Assembly: GCF_000368585.1 (NCBI RefSeq)
Contig: NZ_KB849557.1
Span: forward strand, 212,500-276,499
Direction of reading: 5' to 3'
Length of the DNA: 64,000 bases
Source: Acinetobacter venetianus RAG-1 = CIP 110063
GTDB lineage: Bacteria; Pseudomonadota; Gammaproteobacteria; Pseudomonadales; Moraxellaceae
In this document: positions 27,841-36,941 of the stretch, piece after piece
How the letters are laid out: each line of letters starts with the position of its first letter
Position numbering within the stretch: the first letter of the stretch is position 1
Program-made: the position numbers and the translations under genes
Notes under the pieces: generated by a model
Told to the model about the DNA's origin: nothing
What the model saw: the letters and a program-made list of their open reading frames with translations, nothing else
The model's database searches: none

Positions 27841-29643
27841 ATGCCACAATACAAAGCACCCTTACGTGATATGCAGTTCGTATTGCACGAATTATTAAAT
27901 GCTGAAGCACATTACGCAAAACTTCCTGCATTTCAAGGCACCGTAAGCCGTGAATTGGTTGATCAATATTTAGAAGCAGCGGCAGATTTCTGTGAGAATG
28001 AACTTTCTCCTTTAAACCAAGTGGGTGACCGTGAAGGTTGTACTTGGAATGACGGTGTTGTAACTACGCCTACAGGTTTCAAAGAAGCGTATCAAAAATA
28101 TATCGAACTAGGCTTCCCTTCTCTTTCTGCTGATGAAGAGTTTGGCGGTCAAGCATTACCGAACTCTTTAGGGATCACGATCTCTGAAATGGTTGGTACT
28201 GCAAACTGGTCATGGGGTATGTACCCTGGTCTTTCTCACGGTGCTGTTCGTACGCTTGAACATCACGGTTCTGATGAGCAAAAAGCAACTTATCTTCCAA
28301 ATCTTGTTTCAGGTGTTTGGACAGGTACGATGTGTTTAACAGAATCTCACGCTGGTTCTGACCTTGGTATTATCCGTACTAAAGCTGAACCAAATGCTGA
28401 TGGTAGTTATGCAATCTCTGGCGAGAAAATCTTTATCTCTGCTGGTGAGCATGACATGGCTGACAATATCATCCATATCGTTCTTGCACGTTTACCAGGT
28501 GCACCTAAAGGCACTAAAGGTATTTCTCTTTTCATCGTACCTAAGTTCCATGTAAATGCTGACGGTTCTGTTGGCGAGCGCAACTCAGTACGTTGTGGTT
28601 CTATCGAACACAAAATGGGTATCCACGGTAATGCAACTTGCGTGATCAACTTTGACCAAGCAAAAGGTTACTTAATTGGACCTGAAAACCGTGGCTTAAA
28701 CTGCATGTTCACATTCATGAACACTGCACGTATTGGTACGGCTGTACAAGGTCTTGCTGCATCTGAAGGTTCTTTCCAAGGCGCGTTAGCGTATGCAAAA
28801 GACCGTTTAGCGATGCGTTCACTTTCTGGTCCTAAAGCACCTGAAAAAGAAGCAGATCCAATTATTGTTCACCCAGCTGTTCGCAACATGCTTTTAACTC
28901 AAAAGTCATTTGCTGAAGGTGGTCGTGCACTAGTTTACTTACTTGCTCAATATGCAGATATCGTTGAAAAAGGCGAAACTGAAGAAGAGCGTAAGTTTGC
29001 AGACAACATCTTGTCATTGTTAACACCAATTGCGAAAGCATTCTTAACTGAAACTGGTTCTGAATCTGCAAAACACGGTGTTCAAGTATTTGGTGGTCAC
29101 GGCTTTATTTCTGAACACGGTATGGAGCAAATCGTACGTGATACACGTATTGCTTGCTTATACGAAGGTACAACTGAAATCCAAGCACTTGACTTGTTAG
29201 GTCGTAAAGTATTGCAAACTCAAGGTGCGATGCTGAAAGACTTTACCAAGATCATCCATAAATTTGTTGAAGCAAACAAAGACAATGCTGCTATGCAAGA
29301 GTTCATCGCGCCATTGGCTGCTGCTAACAAAGAATGGGGCGACATCACGATGCAAATCGGTATGCGTGCAATGCAAAACCCTGATGAGGTTGGTGCAGCT
29401 GCTGTTGACTACTTATACTTCGCTGGTTATGTAACGCTTGCTTACCTATGGGCTCGTATGGCACTTGTTGCTCAAGAAAAATTAGCTGAAGGTTCAACTG
29501 AAGTTGACTTCTACAATGCGAAAATCACAACAGCTCGCTTCTACTTCAAGAAGATCTTGCCACGTGTTCGCTCTCACGTAGACGTACTTTCAACTGGCGT
29601 AGCGCCATTGTTTGAACTTGATGCGGAACACTTCGCTTTCTAA
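27841..29643 (+). CDS. Acyl-CoA dehydrogenase (first of two paralogs)
   Basis: FAD enzyme for the first step of fatty-acid beta-oxidation. The 600-residue protein is of the long type with an extra N-terminal segment and C-terminal domain (AcylCoA_DH_N / PF12806 type). Seen: substrate and FAD motifs CLTESHAGSDLG (about residues 161-172), VFGGHGFISEHGMEQIVRD (about 416-434) and YEGTTEIQALDLLGR. Chain-length preference cannot be read. A 5' region with small palindromes (CTGG/CCAG near 27814-27826; GTGCC/GGCAC at about 27772-27786) could bind a regulator. It has its own terminator. Confidence 0.93.
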   Translation: MPQYKAPLRDMQFVLHELLNAEAHYAKLPAFQGTVSRELVDQYLEAAADFCENELSPLNQVGDREGCTWNDGVVTTPTGFKEAYQKYIELGFPSLSADEEFGGQALPNSLGITISEMVGTANWSWGMYPGLSHGAVRTLEHHGSDEQKATYLPNLVSGVWTGTMCLTESHAGSDLGIIRTKAEPNADGSYAISGEKIFISAGEHDMADNIIHIVLARLPGAPKGTKGISLFIVPKFHVNADGSVGERNSVRCGSIEHKMGIHGNATCVINFDQAKGYLIGPENRGLNCMFTFMNTARIGTAVQGLAASEGSFQGALAYAKDRLAMRSLSGPKAPEKEADPIIVHPAVRNMLLTQKSFAEGGRALVYLLAQYADIVEKGETEEERKFADNILSLLTPIAKAFLTETGSESAKHGVQVFGGHGFISEHGMEQIVRDTRIACLYEGTTEIQALDLLGRKVLQTQGAMLKDFTKIIHKFVEANKDNAAMQEFIAPLAAANKEWGDITMQIGMRAMQNPDEVGAAAVDYLYFAGYVTLAYLWARMALVAQEKLAEGSTEVDFYNAKITTARFYFKKILPRVRSHVDVLSTGVAPLFELDAEHFAF

Positions 29644-29678
29644 ACATAGTTTAGAATGAGATGCAACGTTCATCACAG

Positions 29679-29713
29679 AAAAAGGACTGGTCAGTTTTGA
29701 CCGTCCTTTTTTT
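29679..29713 (+). terminator. Rho-independent terminator
   Basis: AAAAGGAC-TGGTCA pairs with TGACC-GTCCTTTT, followed by T. It separates the two acyl-CoA dehydrogenase genes. Confidence 0.88.
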
Positions 29714-29803
29714 GTTTAATCAATGCTAAATTTACACTATTCATTTATTTGTTCGTTTTATTTGATCACTTTGCACATGACATGTGCGTAGAAGGGAACG
29801 ATT

Positions 29804-31585
29804 ATGCCAATTTACAATGCTCCTTTAGCAGACATGAAATTCATCTTAAATGATGTATTTAAAGCAGAACAATTTTGGCAGTCTAATGAGAAACTTGCTC
29901 ATGTAGATGCTGCAACTGCTGAAGCTATTTTAGAAGAAATGGCGAAATTCGCTCAAAACGTGACGCACCCGTTAAACCGTACGGGTGATGAAGAAGGCGC
30001 ACGTTGGGAAAATGGTGAAGTATTCACTCCTGCTGGTTTCAAAGAAGCTTTCCGTCAATATGCTGAAGGCGGCTGGATCGGCTTAGGTGCTGATGCAGAA
30101 TGGGGCGGTCAAGAAATGCCAAAAATGCTGACGGTACTTTCTGACGAAATGTTATTCGCGACAAACCCATCATTCATGCTCTACCCGCTTCTTTCAGTTG
30201 GTGCTGGTATGGCTTTAAATAGCTATGCATCACAAGAGCAAAAAGAAACTTATTTACCTAAAATCTACTCTGGCGAATGGTCAGGTACGATGTGCTTAAC
30301 AGAACCTCATGCGGGTACTGATCTAGGTATTATTAAAACTAAAGCTGAACGTAATGAAGATGGTACTTATAACATCACTGGTACTAAAATCTTCATCACT
30401 GGTGGCGACAATGATTTAGCTGAAAATATCATTCACCTCGTATTGGCAAAAACACCTGATGCACCTGCGGGTTCTCGTGGTATTTCTTTATTCATCGTAC
30501 CTAAGTACCTTGTAAATGAAGATGGTTCTTTAGGTGAGCGCAATCCTGTTGGCCCTGGTTCAATTGAACACAAAATGGGGATCAAAGCATCTGCAACTTG
30601 CGTAATGAACTTTGACGGTGCAAAAGGCTATCTCGTTGGTAAAGAAAACGAAGGTCTTGCTGCGATGTTCGTGATGATGAACTACGAGCGTTTATCAATG
30701 GGTATCCAAGGTCTTGGTGCTTCTGAGTTTGCTTATCAAAATGCAGCACAATATGCGACTGATCGTTTACAAGGTCGTAGTGCTTCTGGTGTTCAATCGC
30801 CAAATAAACCAGCAGATAGCATCTTAGTCCATGGTGATGTACGTCGTATGTTGCTTAATGTCCGTGCGAACAATGAAGCATCTCGTGCATTTGCGGTGTA
30901 TGTTGGTCAACAGCTCGACATCACGAAGTTCTCAACTGATGCTGAAGCTGTGAAGAAAGCCAATGACCGCGTTGCGCTATTAACACCAATTGCAAAAGCG
31001 TACCTTACTGATACAGCATTCCAAGCAACTCTAGATGCTCAGATGGTATTTGGTGGTCACGGTTATATTCGTGAATGGGGTATGGAACAATGTATCCGTG
31101 ATCTTCGTATTGCTCAAATCTATGAAGGAACGAACGGTGTTCAATCACAAGACTTAATTGGTCGTAAAGTGATTAAAAATGGTGGTGCATTCATCGCTGA
31201 ATACATCGCTGAAATTCGTGACTTTGCAAACACATTAGATGCTGATTTGAACTTCATCAAAGATGCGACTTTAGATGCAGCTACTGAAGTTGAAGCTGTT
31301 ACTCAATTCATTATTGAACAAGCGGCTGAAAATATTGAGTTCCCGAACTCGGCTGCTGTTGATTATTTACATGCAGTTGGTTTACTCAGCTTTAGCTATA
31401 TGTTCGCAAAAATTGCTGCTGCTGCGAAAGACAAATCTGGTGACTTCTATCAAAACAAACTTGCATTGGCACAGTACTTCGTTACTCGTATCTTGCCAGA
31501 ATTAGAAGCCCGCATTAAGAAAGTTGAAGCTGGTTCTGACCTCATCATGAACTTCAGCGAAGACTACTTTACAAATCAAGCTTAA
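29804..31585 (+). CDS. Acyl-CoA dehydrogenase (second paralog)
   Basis: A 593-residue paralog of the preceding enzyme with the same layout: CLTEPHAGTDLG (about residues 161-172), FGGHGYIREWGMEQCIRDLR and YEGTNGVQSQDLIGR. Sequence is clearly related all along but differs in many positions, so this is an old duplication rather than a recent copy. It has its own short leader (160 bases) after a terminator and its own terminator, which allows separate regulation. Different chain lengths are the natural explanation, without direct proof. Confidence 0.93.
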   Translation: MPIYNAPLADMKFILNDVFKAEQFWQSNEKLAHVDAATAEAILEEMAKFAQNVTHPLNRTGDEEGARWENGEVFTPAGFKEAFRQYAEGGWIGLGADAEWGGQEMPKMLTVLSDEMLFATNPSFMLYPLLSVGAGMALNSYASQEQKETYLPKIYSGEWSGTMCLTEPHAGTDLGIIKTKAERNEDGTYNITGTKIFITGGDNDLAENIIHLVLAKTPDAPAGSRGISLFIVPKYLVNEDGSLGERNPVGPGSIEHKMGIKASATCVMNFDGAKGYLVGKENEGLAAMFVMMNYERLSMGIQGLGASEFAYQNAAQYATDRLQGRSASGVQSPNKPADSILVHGDVRRMLLNVRANNEASRAFAVYVGQQLDITKFSTDAEAVKKANDRVALLTPIAKAYLTDTAFQATLDAQMVFGGHGYIREWGMEQCIRDLRIAQIYEGTNGVQSQDLIGRKVIKNGGAFIAEYIAEIRDFANTLDADLNFIKDATLDAATEVEAVTQFIIEQAAENIEFPNSAAVDYLHAVGLLSFSYMFAKIAAAAKDKSGDFYQNKLALAQYFVTRILPELEARIKKVEAGSDLIMNFSEDYFTNQA

Positions 31586-31602
31586 ATCTAAGCTCTGAAT
31601 TG

Positions 31603-31638
31603 AAAACGGTCTAAATCAAACGATTTAGGCCGTTTTTT
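31603..31638 (+). terminator. Rho-independent terminator
   Basis: AAACGG-CTAAATC pairs with GATTTAG-CCGTTT, followed by six T (to about 31638). Confidence 0.9.
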
Positions 31639-31709
31639 ATTACTGCAACAAATTCAGCATAAAATTTGCATAACAAACTCATATACCTATATTGAGTAGC
31701 CTAATCTTT

Positions 31710-32207
31710 ATGTCGAACTCGAAAGAAAAACTTGAAAATTTAGAGCGTTTATTGGATCGCTTTGGTCACTATGCCGTTGAAGCTTTTCATTATCTCGCGC
31801 TGTTTATCATTGGCTGTATGATTGCATGGTCAGCCGTTCATACTGTCATCGAGATTCTAACCATTAAACAGTACGCAACGATTGATGACATCTTATTGTT
31901 ATTTATCTATCTTGAACTCGGTGCAATGGTCGGGATTTATTTTAAAACCAATCATATGCCCGTTCGTTTCTTGATTTATGTTGCAATTACAGCACTTACT
32001 CGTTTATTAATTGCAGATATTCAGCACAATCACAAAGCTTCGATGGACTTGGTCATTATTACAGGATCAATCTTAATTTTGGCTTTGGCAATTCTTGTTG
32101 TTCGTTTTGCTTCATGGCACTACCCTTCGGTGATTCGTGGTAAAAAGCATGAACAGCAACTTCCTGCGAATAAAACACCACAGCCTCAAGATGATGAATT
32201 GGCCTAA
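31710..32207 (+). CDS. psiE: PsiE-family membrane protein (phosphate-starvation-inducible)
   Basis: A 165-residue inner-membrane protein with four hydrophobic segments (about residues 25-47, 58-80, 84-102 and 110-130). The central KTNHMPVRFLIYVAITALTRLLIADIQH stretch matches the PsiE family. In E. coli psiE is part of the Pho regulon, but I see no clear pho box here. The ATG at 31710 is preferred over a TTG at 31692. Molecular function unknown. Confidence 0.88.
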   Translation: MSNSKEKLENLERLLDRFGHYAVEAFHYLALFIIGCMIAWSAVHTVIEILTIKQYATIDDILLLFIYLELGAMVGIYFKTNHMPVRFLIYVAITALTRLLIADIQHNHKASMDLVIITGSILILALAILVVRFASWHYPSVIRGKKHEQQLPANKTPQPQDDELA

Positions 32208-32210
32208 ATA

Positions 32211-32238
32211 AAAAAGCAGGCTTGAATGCCTGCTTTTG
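32211..32238. terminator. Bidirectional rho-independent terminator
   Basis: AAAAGCAGGC (ending 32221) pairs with GCCTGCTTTT (32228-32237). It lies between convergent psiE and the RcnB-like gene. Confidence 0.88.
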
Positions 32239-32248
32239 ATTATGCGTA

Positions 32249-32614
32249 TTATGCAACGCGATAGACACGATATTTCGAATCCACCAATACATATTTACCT
32301 TGAACTTGCATCCAGTTATATCCACGAGGTGGCGTGTATAAGCGGTGATAACGGTAATTCGACACGATAAAACGTTTGTTGCGATATTCTGACGGTAAAC
32401 GCTCTCCACGTTTAAAATTAATACGTTGACCATAATGATTACCACGATCACCATTTGACCAACGTGGTTGATCTCGATGCTCGTATCGATCATAACGTTG
32501 ATCATAGCGGTGCTTGTAATCATGGTGATTATCCCAACGATTTGAATCCGCCATAGCAGATGCTGACACACCTAACATTAAAGTTGATACGAGTAAAACG
32601 ACTGCCTTTTTCAT
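32249..32614 (-). CDS. RcnB-family periplasmic protein (first)
   Basis: A 121-residue exported protein: signal peptide ending SAMA at about residue 22, a His/Arg/Asp-rich middle (about 25-65) that could bind metal, and the RcnB signature LPSEYRNKRFIVSNYRYHRLYTPPRGYNWMQVQGKYVLVDSKYRVYRVA in the last third, marked here by its LPSEYR, PPRGYNW and YVLVD parts. In E. coli RcnB takes part in nickel/cobalt homeostasis; many relatives have no known role. GAGG lies 8 bases before the ATG. Confidence 0.85.
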   Translation of the reverse strand: MKKAVVLLVSTLMLGVSASAMADSNRWDNHHDYKHRYDQRYDRYEHRDQPRWSNGDRGNHYGQRINFKRGERLPSEYRNKRFIVSNYRYHRLYTPPRGYNWMQVQGKYVLVDSKYRVYRVA

Positions 32615-32670
32615 TGTTTGATCCTCAGTTTTGATCTGAAATCAGATTAAGAGAAACTCAAGGAGAAACC

Positions 32671-32751
32671 ATGAATAAAACCAATGACATTGCAAAGCTT
32701 TGTAATAAAATCCAAGAAAATATGGAGAACCTATTTTCAACCAAGAAATGA
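32671..32751 (+). CDS. Possible 26-residue small protein with strong Shine-Dalgarno
   Basis: An ATG at 32671 follows AAGGAGAAACC, an excellent ribosome binding site at proper spacing. The frame runs 26 codons to a TGA (32749-32751). The peptide starts MNKTNDIAKLCNK and ends LFSTKK; it is short, charged and may be helical. It is on the strand opposite to both RcnB-like neighbours, with an ATCTGA-AA-TCAGAT palindrome upstream (32634-32647). Too short for standard gene calls. A chance RBS plus ORF cannot be excluded. Confidence 0.4.
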   Translation: MNKTNDIAKLCNKIQENMENLFSTKK

Positions 32752-32765
32752 AAATTACCTGAAAA

Positions 32766-33257
32766 TCAGCGAATAATTTCAATTCTAAAATTATCATCAG
32801 TCACCAAAAGATAACGACCGTCAATCATCACCCAATGGCGACCTCTTGGCGGTTCACGCAAAGAATAGCTATCCCAATCCCGAATCACATATCGCTCACT
32901 ACGAAACTCGCTCGGTAATTCATTACCAACAACAAAAGACTCTCTACGATAGCTGTGCTCATATTGCGTATCTGGATAATATTCAATCCGAACACCAGGT
33001 CGTTGATGCGGATAGGGATAATAATTATTTTGATTAGGCTGATAATAGTAGCCTTTCGGTGGTGCAGTGGGTGTATAGCGCTGATTTGAAAATGCAAACG
33101 GATCTTGTGCAGGTTGCTGATACGTTGGTGTTTGAGGGTACGAACGTCGTTCTGAACCAGTGTATCCTCCCCAATTATTTGCATAAGCTAAAATAGGAAG
33201 ATAACTCAAGATACCAACCAAACTATAGATATGAAATTTAGATTGTTTCATCTGCAT
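32766..33257 (-). CDS. RcnB-family periplasmic protein (second)
   Basis: A 163-residue exported protein with a signal peptide (cleavage near AYA, about residue 26), a Pro/Gln/Tyr/Asn-rich low-complexity middle (about 30-100) and a C-terminal RcnB-like motif LPSEFRSERYVIRDWDSYSLREPPRGRHWVMIDGRYLLV, seen as LPSEFR, PPRGRHW and RYLLV. It is a diverged paralog of its neighbour. The low-complexity part replaces the His-rich part, so metal binding is less likely. Start at M1 or M3. Confidence 0.8.
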   Translation of the reverse strand: MQMKQSKFHIYSLVGILSYLPILAYANNWGGYTGSERRSYPQTPTYQQPAQDPFAFSNQRYTPTAPPKGYYYQPNQNNYYPYPHQRPGVRIEYYPDTQYEHSYRRESFVVGNELPSEFRSERYVIRDWDSYSLREPPRGRHWVMIDGRYLLVTDDNFRIEIIR

Positions 33258-33416
33258 ATCCCTAAAAATCAGAGTATCCTTTTATTTTAGAATAAAAAAT
33301 CAGCATATCTGTTGTAATAATATTTTTTCAGATTAAGTGCCCTATTCAATGGATTAGCTGTACTGGCTTCATCAGAGATCGAGATATGTTAAGATCATTT
33401 TTTTGGTTTTGAGGCA

Positions 33417-33869
33417 ATGTCTGTGTCTGAAATGAATTTTGATCGTCTCTATCAATTTTTCTGTAAAGTTCCGAGTGTGCAAGAATCCCGAATTGTGGCA
33501 CATGGTGCAGATGGTCAACATGCGTGGTGGTTCAAATTCAATATTGATGTCGAACATCCATTGGCATGGCAAACAGTTCAAGAGCTTGGGCATGTGCTGA
33601 ATTACTTATCTACAAACGAACGTTTACCGACACTATTTTTTCCAGTATCTCCACCACCTTATATGAATGGTGAAGCCAAAGACTTCTTGGCATGGGTGAT
33701 CCAGTGTAATCATCCTGAATTTAATCCAGATGTTGTTTGTGACTGGTTAGAGGCACGTCTCCCCACCCCAGTTGAAGATGAAAGTCAGTGGAAAATTAAA
33801 ACTGATTTAAGTGAACTGGATCAGATGGCTGATAAAGATTTGGATGAACTTATTCCACCGAGTCCTTAA
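33417..33869 (+). CDS. Conserved hypothetical protein, 150 residues
   Basis: I do not recognise a family. The protein is soluble, acidic, lacks a signal peptide and has a compact N-terminal part (residues 1-110) with several Trp, then an acidic tail with DLSELDQMADKDLDELIPP. Codon use and an ATG in good context support a real gene. It stands between RcnB-like and Sel1-repeat genes on the opposite strand. Confidence 0.7.
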   Translation: MSVSEMNFDRLYQFFCKVPSVQESRIVAHGADGQHAWWFKFNIDVEHPLAWQTVQELGHVLNYLSTNERLPTLFFPVSPPPYMNGEAKDFLAWVIQCNHPEFNPDVVCDWLEARLPTPVEDESQWKIKTDLSELDQMADKDLDELIPPSP

Positions 33870-33932
33870 ACATTTTCAAGAGTGCTCTTCTCTTTAACTA
33901 AATGTAATGCCTTGTAAAAGTTAAAGAGAAGT

Positions 33933-35297
33933 TTATTTAAGCCATTTTTTTATGCCAGAGATCAAACACTCTCTTAATTTTGGCTGTTCCGCATTTTCAT
34001 CAAAAAGAGCTACTATTTGCGGCTGTACTTGTTCTTCATAGTGTTGCGCTGCAGCAGGGAGAGACAGAGAAAAAATCCGATCCCATTGACTGCTTAACTC
34101 CAAGCTTAATTGTAACTCATCGGCCAGTTGCTGATTCTCCAGTATCCCCAAACCTCCCCGTAAAGCCACGATCAAAACCTGTTTTACTTTATGATCAATA
34201 CTGCCATATTGAAGTGCCAATTCAGCCCACTGCGCCTGTTCATGCTGTTCCGTTAAAGCCACCAGCCATTCAATGGCTTCAAGGCATCCTAATTCAGCCG
34301 CTTGTTTAAAATAATGTTTTGCCTTTTCAGGTTCATCTTCTGTGTAATAGCGTCCTTTTTCATATAAGGCCTGTGCATGTTTATGTTTAGCGGCCAAAGT
34401 AAAATAGTGCTGAATTTCTTCAAACTCAGCATCACTGAGATCGGTTTTTCGATCCAGCTCATAAGCATAGGCATATAGTGCAACTGGATGCTTCAATTCT
34501 GCTGCCGTTTTTAGGTAGCCAATATAAGTTTCAGTCATTCTCGATAATTGCAGCCATGCATCCGCAGCTCCCCGGTCAGCCTGTTGTCGATAAAAAACCT
34601 GTCGCCATTGCCACAATTGCTCCCTATTTTGTTCCGAAATATAATCAGATTCATCACTGCGGAGAAATTCAACAATTTTCTGGATCTGGCCTTGTTGTAG
34701 TGCTTGCTCCAGTTCCCGCATCAGATCGTGCTGTGCACGCTCGAAATGAGTGCTCCATGTCTCCGCATCATACAGCCCCAGTTGCTGCAACTCCTCATCA
34801 TCACATTGTGACAGATACAAACTGGCACTCAGTTTTTCTCCTTGCTGCCACGCCCGATACAGATAAGGTATAGTCTCGAGATCTGAATAAGAAACCCCAT
34901 GTTTACCTTTGATCAATAGTGCCTGAATATTTCCCTGAGCAATTAATTGATCCGTGATCTGCTGTAATTCGTCATAGAGTTGATTAATATCATCTGCATC
35001 ATAATACGTGGTATTAAAAATTAACCTTTGCCCTCGCATCAAGGAAAAAAGCATGATAATCGCTTGCGTATGACCTAAACGGGCAGCGCGCAGCAGATAT
35101 TGATCCCGATAATACATATTAGGAGCTAACATACAATCACCTCGATCATGATCATAAAACAGAGCGAGTTCAAAGAATGCGTGCGGTTGTTCCTGCTCAG
35201 CTAACACTTTGAATAATTCAATGGCCTGAACGGTATCAATCAAAACCTCTTGATTACCGTAACTGAATGCCAAGGCCTGTTCTAATGTTGCAGTCAT
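33933..35297 (-). CDS. Sel1/TPR-like repeat protein
   Basis: A 454-residue protein without a signal peptide, built of helical repeats. Sel1-like units are clear at about residues 255-345 (AAELKHPVALYAYAY..., LAAKHKHAQALYEKGRYY, QAAELGCLEAIEWL) and near 55-85 (FFELALFYDHDRG, RAARLGHTQAIIML). Sel1 repeats bind other proteins. By eye the gene is richer in G+C and uses different codons than its neighbours, a possible sign of transfer. Partner and process are unknown. Confidence 0.8.
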   Translation of the reverse strand: MTATLEQALAFSYGNQEVLIDTVQAIELFKVLAEQEQPHAFFELALFYDHDRGDCMLAPNMYYRDQYLLRAARLGHTQAIIMLFSLMRGQRLIFNTTYYDADDINQLYDELQQITDQLIAQGNIQALLIKGKHGVSYSDLETIPYLYRAWQQGEKLSASLYLSQCDDEELQQLGLYDAETWSTHFERAQHDLMRELEQALQQGQIQKIVEFLRSDESDYISEQNREQLWQWRQVFYRQQADRGAADAWLQLSRMTETYIGYLKTAAELKHPVALYAYAYELDRKTDLSDAEFEEIQHYFTLAAKHKHAQALYEKGRYYTEDEPEKAKHYFKQAAELGCLEAIEWLVALTEQHEQAQWAELALQYGSIDHKVKQVLIVALRGGLGILENQQLADELQLSLELSSQWDRIFSLSLPAAAQHYEEQVQPQIVALFDENAEQPKLRECLISGIKKWLK

Positions 35298-35398
35298 TTA
35301 TTGTTATCCTGTTTTTATCTTATCTAGCTATTGAATACATTTATATTCAGCATATGAATGTATTCAGAAGTTTTCTATCAGCTTAAATGTAGAGCCAA

Positions 35399-36862
35399 TT
35401 AGAAGGTCGACAATCCCGACCATTCCATAAAACGATAGATCCAGTATTTGGTTTTCGATTCATCTGCATATTTTGAATAATCAACCGTCACCTGACGACC
35501 ATTGGCATTTGTCCATGCTGCATCAAAATACTGCCCAGCATCTTTAAACACTGGCGCTTGTGCTGCGCCAAGCACGCGAAAATCTGTTTCAAGATTATAA
35601 TTTTTCAGGTTACGTGCAGTGAGGTTCGCTGAACCCAAAATCAACTCGACTTGTTGAGCATTATATTTCACCAGCATTTTGCTGTGGCACTGTTCGCCAT
35701 GTGTATCACACCAGCGAATTGGGATGCCTGCGGCATGTAGCTCAGAAGCGACTTGGCGATTTGGAATACCATTTTTTTGGCGACCAAATGCATCTTTATT
35801 CGGATCAAGCAGGACTCGGATGTTCACACCACGTTGCTGGGCCTGCTTTAAAGCATCAATAATATGACGTTCAGATAAATAGAACATTGCCATATCGATA
35901 TGCTCTTTACTTTTCGCTGTCTCAATCATTTTTAAAACAGCATCATAAATCGCTTTCTCAGTCAGGACTTGAACTTGAGGTAAACTTTTATCTTCTGTTA
36001 ATCCACCCATAATCACAAAAGGACTTGAACCTTTCGACATATTGGCAACAGTTTGTTCAGTTTGCAGGACATCAATCGCGGTTGCACCATCAACAACTAA
36101 AGCCACATTACTATGATGAGAACTACCATCATGCGGGTTAGCAGAAGTGACTAAACTTTTCCAACCTTGGGCAGTATCCACAACCAACGTTTTCCGATGA
36201 TTCGCCTTGAAGTTAAATAATTCTAAATAACTGCGTAAAGTAATCTTTTCATTACCAAAAGGATTGCTTAACCATCCCCCCTCAGGATTATTCCCCAAGT
36301 TTTGGCAACAGATATACCAAAGACCTGACCAAAGTGGATTTGAAGCACGTAATGGTTTTAAATCAGTTTCAATGACATCAACACCCGCTTGACGTAACTG
36401 AGCATAATGCTTAGGTGTCATCCCACCATAGACAGAATTGATTGGGTCAGTGATGACCACAATTTCAATCGCAGGATTTAACTTGCGTTTCACAATCAAC
36501 GCATCAGTCAGCTCTTGCATTAATGGAAATTGTTTAACTTTCGAGTCCCCAACCTCTTGATTGAACAAAAACATATCTAAGACGATAGTTGTTTGTGCTT
36601 GATCAATTAACTGAAACACTTCTTTAAATATATGTTGATCAACTTGTTGCTGACCTTGCGCATCCATATAAGTCTGATCAGCCAAGAACTTTACATTGGC
36701 ATGACGTAGTTGCCCCGTAAAATCCAAGCCTTTCGGGAGTGGTTTTACAGTGTGATAAATCGCCGAAGCAATGTACCCAATCGCAAAAATACTCAATATG
36801 ACTGCCATGTAACGTCGACCTGACCAGTTTAATTTTCGATGGATTCGTTGGAAGATACGCAT
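35399..36862 (-). CDS. Phospholipase D-like protein (cardiolipin synthase relative)
   Basis: A 487-residue membrane-anchored protein (one segment at about residues 18-40). Two PLD regions are visible. The first has an intact HKD motif HRKTLVVD, followed by the SANP stretch. The second reads HSKMLVKY, so the Asp of HxKxxxxD is missing, while the following GSANLTARN is normal. Family members synthesise cardiolipin or cleave phospholipids; the altered motif leaves the activity uncertain. Acinetobacter genomes carry several PLD-type proteins. Confidence 0.83.
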   Translation of the reverse strand: MRIFQRIHRKLNWSGRRYMAVILSIFAIGYIASAIYHTVKPLPKGLDFTGQLRHANVKFLADQTYMDAQGQQQVDQHIFKEVFQLIDQAQTTIVLDMFLFNQEVGDSKVKQFPLMQELTDALIVKRKLNPAIEIVVITDPINSVYGGMTPKHYAQLRQAGVDVIETDLKPLRASNPLWSGLWYICCQNLGNNPEGGWLSNPFGNEKITLRSYLELFNFKANHRKTLVVDTAQGWKSLVTSANPHDGSSHHSNVALVVDGATAIDVLQTEQTVANMSKGSSPFVIMGGLTEDKSLPQVQVLTEKAIYDAVLKMIETAKSKEHIDMAMFYLSERHIIDALKQAQQRGVNIRVLLDPNKDAFGRQKNGIPNRQVASELHAAGIPIRWCDTHGEQCHSKMLVKYNAQQVELILGSANLTARNLKNYNLETDFRVLGAAQAPVFKDAGQYFDAAWTNANGRQVTVDYSKYADESKTKYWIYRFMEWSGLSTF

Positions 36863-36941
36863 ATAAACAAAAAAAGCCCTAGCCTAATGGTTTAAGGCTA
36901 GAGCTTATACTTTGATTTTTCAATAAGATTTAAGTGAAAAA

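Noticed and set aside
28407..29071. Minus-strand ORFs in the first acyl-CoA dehydrogenase gene.
   Set aside because: They lie wholly within a gene with strong codon bias and conserved motifs, and have no start signals.
32059..32571. 170-residue minus-strand ORF overlapping psiE and the RcnB-like gene.
   Set aside because: It crosses a terminator and two convergent genes in other frames; its product has no family features.
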